Positions 11,680 through 22,414 of a stretch of DNA of 64,000 nucleotides are shown piece by piece. The notes beneath the pieces were generated by a model. That model saw only the letters and a list, made by a program, of their open reading frames with translations. It did no database searches and was not told where the DNA came from. Made by a program: the position numbers and the translations under genes. Each line of letters begins with the position of its first letter. Within the stretch, counting starts at the first letter, position 1. The stretch comes from Lucifuga dentata (lineage: Eukaryota > Chordata > Actinopteri > Ophidiiformes > Bythitidae), in the NCBI GenBank assembly GCA_014773175.1, contig VXCM01001382.1, forward strand, positions 87,278 through 151,277, written 5' to 3'.

Positions 11680-13502
11680 CTCATAACCACCTTACACCTG
11701 ATCTGAGCACCTCAGTTGACTAATGCCCCAAATCTTTAGTACTGTGAGGAGGAGAGGCAGCTGTCGAACATTAGACCTTATTTATTTAATATTCATCACC
11801 GTGTTTGTGCATAAAGAGAGACAGCAATACAGCCTCAAGGGCCTTTTCTTGACATTGGAGAGGATGAAATAAAGAGAGTGAAAGAAAAAGACAGGAGTGG
11901 GAGGGAGTGAAGGGAGGGAATTAAGGACAGTATAGAAAAAAAATGGGTGACTGGCTGATTCGGACAGTTTTATATGTTCTCTGGTGTCTGAATAACATAC
12001 ACACACAAACACAAAAATCTACCAGAACCTGATCCAAAACAGCAAAACATTTTTGTTCTAAAGAGGCCAAAAGTGTGACTGTGTGTGTGTGTGCGTGTGT
12101 GTGTAATACGAATCCTGTGCTAACACAACTATTCATATAGCCAGTGGGTTGTAACCGGCACCTAGTGTGTAACCTGACCCTCAAGGGATAAGGTGAAAGG
12201 AGAGAAGTCTGATCTCCAAATCACAGACTTCTGTAAAAGACACATGCACGCACACAAACACAAACACCCACAAACACACACAATGACTTATTATCTTACA
12301 CGTGTGTCACTGCAGTTTTATGAGCGCCATAGGGCTCTTCTTATTTAGTGTATTGAAAGGAAAGCCTGAAGCAGAGTGGCGTACACTTCTTTCCACTTCT
12401 TTGCTCTCCATTCCCCACCTTTCTCCCTCCCCCGCCGAGTCCATTAAATACCTGCGAGTTTATCAGACCTAACGTGGTCTTAGCATATACAGCTTCTGCC
12501 TGTACCGCACTGTATTTCCCTATCTCTATCGCTCACTGTGCATAAACCTCACTAATACTATCTGTGCCACTCACGGCGGATGGGCCCCGCTAACGATGCT
12601 AATTAGCAAGAGAACACAATGCACGCTTCATCTCCCCTCCCACCTGTCAGAAGTACATGTGGTGCAGCCTCAAAAACCAGAGAAAATAGCTTCCCTCTCT
12701 TCCCTCCTCCTCCTCTTCCTCCTCCTCCTCACCACCCTCTTTCTTCTGTGTTAGTGGTGTTTCATGTTTTGTTTGGTGTTGCTGTGAAAACTCCAGGAGA
12801 AACTTTGCTTCTTGTACCTGTGTGTATGGAATTTGTGTGCTCCCTTCAGTGCCATTGTGTTTGATAAGAAAATGGAGAGGAGGCGGTTGTAGGGGGGGAG
12901 AGATAACGGAGACCAAACAAACGGGGATATGACAGACGGCGAGGAAAATGAGAATAGAGAAAAGATCCCCGACTGTTTACAGTTGTAACTTTTGTTCTCT
13001 GCCTCTTTGAGAGAGGGTGGAAGGATTTACGGTAGAAGAGAGAAAAGAGGGATGGAGTGAGAAAGTAATACAGCAGGAAGGTAAGCTCTCCTGGCCACCT
13101 CCACCCTGCACCACACCCCTGAGACCATCTTTATCCCTGAGTCCACACCTTGAGGGCATTCCTCAGTTCACCTCTCAGATGAAGAGAATGAATGTATCCT
13201 TTCTGATGCTAAATAGAGTGGTGTGTTTCTACTCCCCAGAGGATGCAGATTCCTGTTTCATCAATTCAACAAGCTGCCCACACACACAAGTGCTTGTTGA
13301 ATGAGTGTATATCCGTGGGCTAATGTGTGTCTGTGAGTGTGTGTATGAGCAGAACGTATTGTGTAAGTGGCAGTTAGAATGCGACAGCGAAAGCCGCTCT
13401 CTAAAATGGTACTCGTATGCTGAAGGGCCTACGGGGTTTTAGTGGCGCTTACTAACGAGGCATTCATACTGATCCATTACAGAGTACCACACACACACAG
13501 CA

Positions 13503-13509
13503 AGAGAGA

Positions 13510-13550
<41 letters not shown>
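13503..13550. repeat. (GA)n microsatellite
   Basis: About 23 GA units with one GGG interruption near the left end. Confidence 0.97.
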
Positions 13551-13551
<1 letters not shown>

Positions 13552-14520
13552 CATAATGGCATCTTTACAGCAATGCAGATACAAAGAATTAGTTACATTA
13601 GTGGTAAAAAGTACACCATCTATGTTACATTTGTGAAATGTACTATAAATTTGCAAATTAAAATTTACAGAACATAGATTATTGCTTCCTGCATGCCAAG
13701 ACATTGATTGCATTGAACTGGAAAAACATTACAAGACCAAAGTTAAAGCAATGTATTAGGGAGATGCTGATCAAAATGCCAATGGAAAAAAATTACCTAC
13801 ATATTGAAAGGAAAACAATATTTATTTGAAAATGTTTGGGGACCATTTATTTTCTTTGCAAAGGGAACAGATCTGATGAATGATCAGGATGAGAAGGTGT
13901 GAAATATTTCTGATGTAAGCCCTGCTTACAGTAATGGTAGCTCTTGATACACCACATGTTATTCACATGAAGAGTATCTGATATTTTAATTCATTTATCT
14001 GCTAATTTTATGAAAGAGTATAATTTTGAGGATTGTAAAAAGTGTGTCAGAGAAGCAAATTTGTTCTTGTTATAAGATATTTTATCCTTTTTTCTCTTCT
14101 TTTCAATTTTATTTTCTCTTTTATAGCTTAAATATGCAAGAGTGTACACAATCAAGTGATATTTTCTGCTATCTTAATATGCTCAATAGCATGTATAAGG
14201 GTATGTGTACTCATGTATGTGTACCTATATTGTGTGGAAAAAATGGACATATACTCTGTGTAACAAAGCAAAAATTACAATAAAAATATTGTTAAAACAA
14301 TTTACAGAACATGAATATTCTTTCTTGTAACTTTAATCTTTTACTTTTATCCATGTTATTAGTGCAAAAAAAGTATGTTATGTCTGGGTGCATATTTACA
14401 TGTCACATAGATTTAAGTGATACCTCATATAATAAGGTCTATTTAAATGTAGGTCGTAGAACGCTGAGGGGACGTAAACTCTATGAATGTGATATTAAAG
14501 CTACCACATTGTTAGATGTT

Positions 14521-14630
14521 GCACTTTTTAGTGTTATTTTGTGGACTGTTCCTTTGTGTCAGTGTATTTTTTTGCCACTGACCAGATGAATTTCCTACAT
14601 GGATAATAAAGTTAAACTTGAACTTCAGTG
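14521..14630 (+). mobile_element. probable LINE 3' tail
   Basis: The sequence ends GAATTTCCTACATGGATAAT and AAAGTTAAACTTGAACTT, which matches the common teleost retroposon ending of GAATTTCC, a GGAT word and AATAAAGT. Only the terminal non-coding part is visible and the upstream limit is uncertain. Confidence 0.45.
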
Positions 14631-15133
14631 AACTGAGGTTAGAACTGACAAACTGTTTCCATCAGTGTGTTTAGAAACCAAAACTGCCAGCGAGCGGTAC
14701 AGAGAGCACAGAGATCCCAGACACCAAGGAGCCTGAGTTCCAGGACCAGGCTCAGACAGCCTGCCCAGCCACCTGAGACTTGCCTCAATTCCCACACAGC
14801 CAAGAGTATGAAGTCAAACACCTGACTAATAACAAAACTACAGACTGCATCCTATTATCTCTACTATATGCACTTCTTAAATGGAATTGCATAAAAGTAA
14901 TTTGATGGAATTGATTTTAATCTAAACTCATCTTTGTCCTCAAGTTTGGCCTGTTCCCAGGCCAAATATGAGGACAGGGATAACCCAGAAGCAAGTCAGG
15001 CTTCGCATCCCAGACTGTAAAAAAAATATTTTCAAGAATAACATTCACAGTATTTACTTACAATGCTTATGATGAAACATGAGAAGAGTGTATTTGGTAA
15101 AGGTGTTTGCAATGTTTCCTCCTTACTTCATAG

Positions 15134-15370
15134 AAAAAGAGATTCCTAGCCCAGTGAAAAAGGAACCATTTGAAAGTAAGGAACTCATAATTGAAGCTGG
15201 CAAATGCAATTTCTCCAGGTGAACTTGGTTGTCTATCTGTTGAGTCGCAGTGGGGAGTGATGAAGACCATCTGTCTCTGTGTGACAGCTGTGAATCAGCT
15301 CCCACACCTTCTGCTGCCGCTTCAAGACATCCCCAAAGGAGACCGGAGGTGCTCCATGTGTCTCATTCAG
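15134..15370 (+). pseudogene. KDM5 exon remnant 1: pre-PHD linker plus PHD1
   Basis: An acceptor-like TTCATAG precedes it and CATTCAG/GTGTGA closes it. The frame gives KEIPSPVKKEPFESKELI, hits TGA at 15220-15222, continues one frame over through LVVYLLSRSG, shifts at 15255 to SDEDHLSLCDSCESA, and shifts again near 15300 before HTFC and LQDIPKGDRRCSMCLIQ. In functional PHD1 the first zinc pair is Cys-x2-Cys where this copy has Tyr and Ser; the second pair and the last pair survive. Confidence 0.85.
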
Positions 15371-15529
15371 GTGTGAATAACCTGCAATGTCTGGTTAACT
15401 TGTTGCAAATTGAATTTTCCTTAATGATCTATGTAAGATATGGATAAAAAGACAAATTCCATTAATGTGCAAAAGAGAAAATAAAAGTGTGAAAATATTA
15501 AATGACTTCAAAAGGTATTTAAGCAGCAG

Positions 15530-15641
15530 GAGTGCAGCAAACCTCATGAGGCATTCAGCTTCAAGCAGACATACAGAGACTTTTCCTTGCAAGTGTTTGG
15601 GTGATGCATGCAAATGTGATCAATTTAACATGCCAGTTAAT
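15530..15641 (+). pseudogene. KDM5 exon remnant 2
   Basis: AAGCAGCAG precedes GAGTGCAGC, and the remnant ends at an excellent GTAAGT donor (15642). It reads ECSKPHEAFSFKQTYRDFSL then QVFG; a small deletion shifts the frame, and DACKCDQFNMPVN follows, matching the conserved KDM5 run that ends in FNMPV. Confidence 0.85.
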
Positions 15642-15737
15642 GTAAGTATGTAAGATTTTGAAGCTTATCAGTCTCTCTAGCTGTAATTATTTTGCATTTG
15701 AAAATTTTATTTTTTTTAATTTTTTTGTATTTGTTAG

Positions 15738-15866
15738 GGGTTAGAGTAGGCGGATAAAGAGCTCTGGCACTGGGTTGGACCCATTAATCATGATGTTAAA
15801 ATAATGGGGTAGATATTGCTTTGTTGGTGTTTGGGAGCAGATTTCTGATTCTGAACAGAAATTTTA
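15738..15866 (+). pseudogene. KDM5 exon remnant 3, badly decayed
   Basis: A long T-rich tract and TTGTTAG precede it. One frame reads E-stop-ADKELWHWVGPINHDVKIMG, corresponding to the conserved LVEKEFWRLV segment; a frame over, DIALLVFGSRF matches the DI...FGSGF run that follows. It is placed mainly because it follows remnants 1 and 2 in the expected order. The right limit is uncertain. Confidence 0.6.
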
Positions 15867-16340
15867 AAGATTCCAAGGTGCATGTCATGCGCAAAAAATA
15901 TCAATATAATTATTTATTATATCTTTGTATTGCATTATCTAATAAAAAAAAAATGATATGTATATTGCACGATAATCCCTGTTATTGATCCTGTTGTCAT
16001 TGAGAAATAACAAGTGGCTAGAATCTCTATAACCTCGCCATGATGAACTGCTGTGTTCTGATTCATGCGACAACTGTGTGTATAAATCCTAACAACACAT
16101 CTTGATGGCTAATTTTTTAAATGTGCAACATGATATTTTGCAATATTTTCCAGGATTTAGATTAACTTCAGTATTAGAGGATTTGCAGTTTAAAAAAAAA
16201 AATCTGGGAATTTTTCTTTGTATATTAAAAAAGTGTAAACTTTAGTTTATTATTTTTTACTTACTCTGATTAACTCTGGCATGATATTAGCAGATTGTTT
16301 CTGTTTTGGCTACAGTTTTTCTCTTCTGTTAGTGGAAGCC

Positions 16341-16405
16341 AGTGATAGATCTAGCAATTCTACATGAGGGGCAAGAGGTTTTAGCAGGGTGTCATGAGAA
16401 GAGAC
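16341..16405 (+). mobile_element. fragment of a teleost DNA-element end
   Basis: CCAGTGATAGATCTAGC followed by GGGGCAAGAGGTTTTAGCAG matches, in reverse complement, 22331-22414 in this window. Shared long words and the AGTGR(T)RGATCTA start suggest a terminal piece of one transposon family. It directly abuts the repeat at 16425-16600. Confidence 0.55.
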
Positions 16406-16424
16406 GAGACAGGGGTGGGCTCCA

Positions 16425-16600
16425 TCCTTCCCATCTATTTTCTGTATCACATATCCTGTTTAGGGTCACAGGGGCTGTAGAATCCCAGCATGCACTGGGA
16501 GATACACAGTCTACACCATGGAGAGATCTCCAGTGTATCACAGGGCTGACACAGACAAACAAACACACTCACATTCACGCAAACTGTCACTGTGACCTTG
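16425..16600 (+). mobile_element. teleost interspersed repeat (GGGTCACAGGGG type)
   Basis: CCCATCTATTTTCTGTATCA, TATCCTGTTTAGGGTCACAG, CCCAGCATGCACTGGGAGAT, ACACCATGGAGAGATCTCCA and TATCACAGGGCTGACACA follow each other in the order seen in a very common teleost repeat that ends in short CACA-rich sequence. This copy is clearly diverged. The short plus-strand frame over it is an incidental reading. Confidence 0.65.
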
Positions 16601-19600
16601 TCCACACAGACCCAAACCCAAACATTATCTCTGATGTCACCAAAACCTTCAAACTGTAATGTTGCACCTGTAGCTTTGATAGTGATTACTGGAGCGATCA
16701 AGACTCAACAAACAGCTGTAGCTTTTTCAAGTCACGTCATGAACTGAGGCTACTCCAAACAAATTAACTGATGAACACGCATACACACTAGCTCTATTGC
16801 AGTTAACATCTTAACTTTGAGCTAATGTTATGTTAAAGCCATGCTGTCATAATGGATCTAATTTAATTACATTCATTACTAACTTGGTTTTCATTTAAAT
16901 GTGTGTATCCCACCCGCAGATCAATGTCAACAGCAGCTCTCAGCTCTCTGTCACATGGTTCTGCTGTGTGTGTGTATGTGTTGTGCGCGTGTGTAGCTCA
17001 CATGTGAGGCATAGTGCTGTGTCTAGATTTGTCAGGGGTCTTAAGGTTGGTGAGAGGATCGTTATGAATTACAAATTTTCTCTCCATTTCAAGCTTTTTT
17101 TCAGGATTTTTGTCAGCACAGGGACAAAGTGGTGGATGAAAATTTATGAGCTGGGGAGGTGGAGACAAGTAGTGGCAGCTGCCCTCTACGCCTCGCTGTA
17201 GATACAAGCCTGCACACTTCATAGCCAGAAAAGACACATCTACCCTCATGGCGGACCCTGTCATCACTATTGTTGTGTGTGTAATATTGTGCATGTGTGT
17301 AATTTGTCAGTAGGATCCAAACTTATCTGCTCAGGTGAGAGCAATGTGGGCACTACCATACCACCTTAAAAGCAGTAGAAACAACTTCTTAGAATTCTAA
17401 AGTGAAGTAATGTGTTTCATAGAAGTGATAAAGACAGAAGGATGGGAGAGGTGTGACAGCCTGACAGGTTCCCTCTTAGCCTGGGTGACTCCCTTATTCA
17501 TCTTCCAATTTTCTTACCCCCTCATTTGTTATTTTCATCTTTTTTTTTTTTTTTTTGTAAAGTAGTTGATAAGTAATGGACAGCTCCTAAAGGAAAAGAA
17601 TGTACTTACCAAAGAAGAAGAGCAACTCTCAACTTTCATTCACTGAGAATGGTAATGGGTGGGCAAGAGAAAAGAATGAATGAGTGTTGTTTGGTTGAGA
17701 GAGGGGAGAGGTGCTGCAACACTCCAAGTATGCCAGAGACAGAGAGGGTGGGAGGGTAGAGAGGCAAAGGTCAGTGAAGGGGAAGAATGGTGTGCAGGAG
17801 GGGTAGTGAAGGATGAGGGAGTGAAAGAGAGACAGCATCTGGATTCAGAGCTGTTTCCCAGCCAAGTCACATTTGTTTAGTCTGAAGGACAAGAGTGTAG
17901 AGGAGCAGAGGGGGGCAGAGAAAAAACACGAAGCCAAGAGAATAAAAGCAGTTCAATTACTGAAAAAGTAAGGGAGGGCAGGTGTGTGCGTGTGTGTATG
18001 TGTGTGTTTTGAGGTAAAAGTGTTTGTGCCAGTATGTATCTGTTAGTACTGTATGTGTCCGCTTTTGTATGTGAAAGAGAAAATACATTTATTTGTGTTT
18101 TTTATTGCCATAATTCGCAGCATTTATTTTTAACATTTTACTAATTAGTTTCATTGCTGATATCTGGGGATGACAGTACACCACAAGATACAGGGCTGCA
18201 TACACTTTTAGATGAATAGTAATTTTAAACAAATTCACAATTAACTCTCTTACCTGAGGTACTTATTTGGAAATATAAAACTTATACAACAAAGTAAAAA
18301 TCCCCAAAATGTCTATTAATATAATTGTTAAATTGTATGTGTAGACAACTAGGTACTGTATGTATGTTAGCTATATTTCAAACCAAAATGTAGTTGTGTA
18401 AAATTCAATAGACGCATAATTTTATAAGGTAAACCATTGGGAGTTTTTTGTTTTGTTTGTTTGTTTGTTTGTGGGGGTTGGTTTTTCAAAATAATTGGCT
18501 TAGACAATATGGCCAAAACTAGCATAAAATCTGTATAATCGCTGTTGTTTCAAAATTTTAAATCCAGTAAATTTTAAATTTAAATTTTAAATTTTAAGTC
18601 CATGTCTGCATAAAATTAGCCAAATTTTCCTGTTGAGTGATCAAAATTATTAAAAAAATTTGCAATTTCCCTTTAAGGCTTGATTTTGCGTGTCTGACTG
18701 TGTGTGTGTGTATGTGTAAGGATATCACCTCCCTCCTCCCCCTTCTCACCAGTTTTAAGCCTCAGGGGAGGTCAACTCCTCTTGACCTTTGCGTTCCACA
18801 GCCCCAGCACCACAACTAGGCCACACACACATGCGTCCAAAACACTTCACACACAAACATGTCACATACATGCATGCTTAGCACACAGACAGATACACAT
18901 GCACGCATGCAATTTTCTCATGCAATGTTCCAGCTCATAAACACCCTACTGCCATAACTCTGACAAACTTGTTTCATTGGCAGAGAGAGGAAAAGTATGG
19001 ACAGGGATGTAGCATAGCAGATTTTTTTTAGAGCTAAACAGAAGGGAAAGACAATCAGTACCACTAGAAGAAGAGTATAACAAGAAGCATTTCTTAAAGT
19101 GATAGTAAAAGTAGAAAAAAGAGAAGACCATCAAGAGAAGACAATCGTGTTTTGCCCTTTCAGTGTGTCCCAAACTCTCCATCTTCTAGAATGTACAGAC
19201 AGTGCTTTGTTTAGCTGGAATTTGATTTTGTTCTCTATGAGCATTCTCCAGCTCCTTCCTTGTTGGCCTCTGACCCCAAGATGCACATATAAACACACCA
19301 CACACACATTATTATGTGGGGGATTCTGCAGTACACAATATTATGCATAATCAGACTATCAGGGTTGAGGAACCAGGCATATACACACACCCCAGCCTTA
19401 CCCTTATAAACCATGCATACTGTACATGTGTGTGTCTCCTAGCAATGACAATGTGTGTATATGTGTGGTGGTCCATTTATGGAGTAAATTAGAATTTAGA
19501 TGAAGGTGGACATGGTTAGTGGGTACAATTTATGGGTAATTGCAGCTGGAGACCTATTCAATAGAGTAAAGTGAGCTTTTTGTGTGTTTTTTGATGTCAG

Positions 19601-20040
19601 TCTCTATGGATCTATGACCTGTGACCCAGCGTCTTGTCTGTGACCTCATCAAAGAGAGACAAGAAAACAAGCATCCCTCTTGAGGACAGCAGCCATTCAT
19701 CACTTCATCTTTGCCCCCTTTTAGAACCTTCTGTCTGTGGTAAGGAGAAATCAATGTCTGCAAAGGATACACAAAGACCACACTCAGACACACAGAAACA
19801 CACACTACCACAACCAAGAAGCACAAAAAGAAATTTGTACAGTGCTACATTATGGGTTTTCTACACAAGGCTTTGGCTATTGTTTGTGTTCAAAACACTT
19901 GACCTTGTAATGAAAAGAAGTGACAATTTTGCATTGCTCATTTAGAAACTCAAATATGAACCAACTTCATTATCCCTGGTGAGAAGTTGGTTATGACTTG
20001 AAGAATTACTTTGAATTTTTGTCTCCAAATGAGCAAATGT
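16601..20040. other. non-coding stretch
   Basis: It holds T17 at about 17540-17556, a GTTT tract at 18455-18472, AT-rich AAATTT palindromes at 18555-18600, and short CA/GT tracts. A 33-nt minus-strand segment (about 17612-17644) lies between a TTCTCAG acceptor-like and a GTAAGTAC donor-like sequence but is too short to judge. No gene was recognised. Confidence 0.5.
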
Positions 20041-20049
20041 GCACTTGTG

Positions 20050-20880
20050 TGTAAAAGTTCGGAATCAACCAGAAATTTTCATGTTTTAGATATATGTTTG
20101 TATACCAGTACATACCATTGTCATCTGTGGCAGTGAAAAGATGACTCTGGGATAATGGCCAATGCTGGGAATCTGAAACAGGCAAATAATAAGAAAAGGT
20201 TAAAATGGGTTAAATACCATGTGGATGGTGGATGATTTTATTTTTATTTGCCAGTTTCAGATATGACTTTATCTTTGAAACTGTGCCATTAAGGCCAACA
20301 TCCTGGAGTTGTCTTTTCACTGTTGCAGATGACACTAGTATTTGGTGTGCACTATTTAAGGAAGCAGTCAACTAAAGACATGTAAGGCTTCTGTTTCTCA
20401 GACTCTCATTTACTTATTTTCTTGTGCATCTGGACCTTCTGCTTCTTTTTTTTTCCTGTCCTGGTTAAATCCAGTTTGCTTTTTTTCCTCTCTAGACAGT
20501 GGTCAACACCTTTATATGAAATCTTTAGTTTCTTGGCAATCTGACACAGCAGATAACCTTCATTTCACAAAACAACAATAAGTTGACATGTTTCTCATGA
20601 AATCTGTTTTGTTTTGGTCATTTTTAAACCCAGAATTCTACTTTAGGAATGTTAGTACCTTGCAACCCAAATAAAGACAATTTACCTGCTTATTTGAACA
20701 GAATAATGGGTTTCAGGTGTTCTAACACAATTACAAAGGTTTCTCTAATAACCAATTAATATTTAAAGATGATTAAGTAAGGATGAGCTAAAGGAGTTTA
20801 TCATTTGGACACTAGAGTAATGGCTGCTAAAAGTGGAGTTGCAGTTTTATGTGAACAACAAAAGAGGACTAAGGTCTTTC
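20050..20880 (-). mobile_element. decayed, internally deleted Tc1/mariner-type element
   Basis: The minus-strand transposase remnant at 20246-20621 identifies the element. On its C-terminal side the sequence runs quickly into AAAGTTCGGAATCAACCAGA at about 20058, which resembles the outer end of this family, so most of the catalytic half is missing. The opposite end could not be found and may be hidden at the poly-C contig join at 20881-20905. Confidence 0.6.
20246..20621 (-). pseudogene. Tc1-type transposase N-terminal remnant
   Basis: Read on the minus strand from ATG at 20621, the frame begins MTKTKQIS, meets stops, and continues NEGYLLCQIAKKLKIS, then QTGFNQDRKK, LRNRSLTCL, ASLNSAHQILVSSATVKRQL and LQDVGLNGTVSKIKSYLKLA. 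This is the helix-turn-helix DNA-binding region followed by the linker of a Tc1-like transposase; IAKKLKIS is the recognition-helix neighbourhood. In-frame stops and the missing catalytic DDE/D region make it inactive. Neighbouring sequence is unrelated repeat-poor DNA. Confidence 0.75.
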
Positions 20881-20905
20881 CCCCCCCCCCCCNCCCCCCC
20901 CCCCC
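20881..20905. repeat. poly-C with single N
   Basis: C12, N (20893), C12. This is a contig join in a homopolymer. Confidence 0.9.
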
Positions 20906-22330
20906 TTCCAAAAGCAAAATAGAGCAGCAGTAATGTTCAGGACAGTCATGCTTATCACTGAGTTTCAATGCTCCCACAACTCTTACTGAGAACTGAGATA
21001 TAGCTTTGCAAACATCCTGACTAATCTCTGTGTGACAAAATATATCTTTTACCCACAAATATTTAAGTAACAAACATATTGAGCAAGGACAGCAGGGCTT
21101 TTTGTGTTGCAGTTGTGAAATGTATTATGTTTGCAGAGAGTTTATGAAACAGCACTCACTCAGCTCATACAAAGTGATGCACAATCACACCTTGTAACTG
21201 CAGTGGTTCATCTACAGTGTGTGACAGTCTTTTAACTGAAAAGTACTAGTACTAGTATTTGGTGACAACTTCTGGGCTGAATTGTGAGCCACAGCATACA
21301 AATGCATTCTGGTACTACAATAGTTTGATTTATTATTACATAAATAAAATATTATAGCATTCTTGAAGAACAATGTTGCAGGTCTGGAAGTAAATGTTGT
21401 GATAATGGATATAAAAAATGTTATTTTCTTAATAACAATGGTCAAGAAAATAAGATAAGCATTGTTGAACACTGTAAGAAAAACTAAATTTTAATTTTTG
21501 TTCATGATTTTGATAATGTAGTAGATTTTAAGTTTTACACAAAATAAGTTCAAAAGAAATACCTGAATTACATCTGCAGCTTTGGCAACTTATTTGTTCC
21601 TGTCATGCCATCATTATAAGTACATTATGATTTCAATTAAAGTAAGAAAAATATTTTATGTGAATGTTGTGTTGTGAATCTGAATCTTGATATATTGTGG
21701 TCTATAAATTCTCAAACTTTAGTACAGGCTAGTAAAAGTGGTTTATATATACTGTCAACTGCATGTTCAATATATGTTGAGAATAATTTAATGAGTCTAA
21801 AAAACGTTTTTTTTTAATGTCCTTTTCTTGTTTTTTGCAATTTTCACAAGCCAGCCCTTTATATGTTCCTTTGTTTGGATGGTCATGGTAAACTTTATTA
21901 CCTTTCTTCAAGGTATCATATAGAGGTAATTTAAAATGAAGATGTTGAATTATTAATATGATTTCTAGCTTACTATTTCCTGACAGTATATACTATCAAA
22001 TGGCAATATGGTTATTTAAGAAGCTTTAGACTGTCAGTGATGCAGGTTTGTGTCTGCATCACTATTGTGTCTATCCATTATTACTGCAGTGTTTTCTTGC
22101 AAAGGTCACACATTTAGTGGGATTGAAGCTAGATGAGGCTGTTAAATAGCATTCATGGCATAATATTATTAGCTCAGTGAGTGAGCATAACTTTGTAATG
22201 AAATCAAGATCAACCACAAACATCATCCAGGCCCAGTAGCATTCTCCTCACTCCTGTGAGTGGCTAGAATATTTCACACCTCCATGACCCTGAACAGGAT
22301 GTCTTAAAGAAAATGGATGATCTCTCTACT
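20906..22330. other. AT-rich non-coding stretch
   Basis: An ACTAGTACTAGTATT palindromic run is at about 21245-21260 and a T-run at 21808-21817. Nothing else was recognised. Confidence 0.5.
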
Positions 22331-22414
22331 CTCCTGCCCCCTCCTGGGCCACCCTGCTAAAACCTCTTGCCACCCCCTTTGCCCCCTTGTAAAATGTGTT
22401 AGATCCACCACTCC
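22331..22414 (-). mobile_element. fragment of the same DNA-element end as 16341-16405
   Basis: On the minus strand it reads AGTGGTGGATCTAACACATT, then GGGGGTGGCAAGAGGTTTTA and GCAGGGTGGCCCAGGAG. The words GGCAAGAGGTTTTAGCAGGG and GTGGTGGATCTA are shared with the plus-strand piece at 16341. Only one terminus is seen. Confidence 0.55.

Larger units (their letters stand above)
11121..14520. other. non-coding stretch with CA and GA arrays
   Basis: It includes short GT tracts (12079-12104), a CCT/CTT-rich block (about 12700-12731) and purine-rich runs. The segment 12555-12650 (GCTAACGATGCTAATTAGCA) is non-repetitive and could be a conserved element. A donor-like GGAAG/GTAAGC at 13075 closes only low-complexity frames. 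No gene was recognised. Confidence 0.5.
15134..15866 (+). pseudogene. KDM5/JARID1 histone demethylase pseudogene fragment (three exon remnants)
   Basis: KDM5 proteins remove H3K4 methyl marks, and the segment matched here is the region around their first PHD finger, between the ARID and JmjC domains. Remnant 1 (15134-15370) reads KEIPSPVKKEPFESKE, then LVVYLLSRSG, SDEDHLSLCDSC, HTFC and PLQDIPKGDRRCSMCLIQ. Remnant 2 (15530-15641) reads ECSKPHEAFSFKQTYRDFSL then DACKCDQFNMPVN. Remnant 3 (about 15738-15866) reads ADKELWHWV and a decayed version of the following segment. The gaps are 159 and 96 bp and begin GT and end AG, including a strong GTAAGT donor, so this is a duplicated genomic fragment, not a processed copy. 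At least three frameshifts, several stops and loss of the first Cys-x2-Cys pair (now Tyr and Ser) show it is dead. No further KDM5 exons were seen on either side. Which paralogue it came from cannot be told by eye. Confidence 0.85.

Noticed and set aside
15134..15866. A working KDM5 gene
   Set aside because: Frameshifts, stops and lost zinc ligands are spread over all three segments, and base substitutions at the Cys codons cannot be assembly slips.
20881..20905. G-quadruplex-type C-run
   Set aside because: C12-N-C12 is a contig join in a homopolymer, so neither length nor continuity can be trusted.
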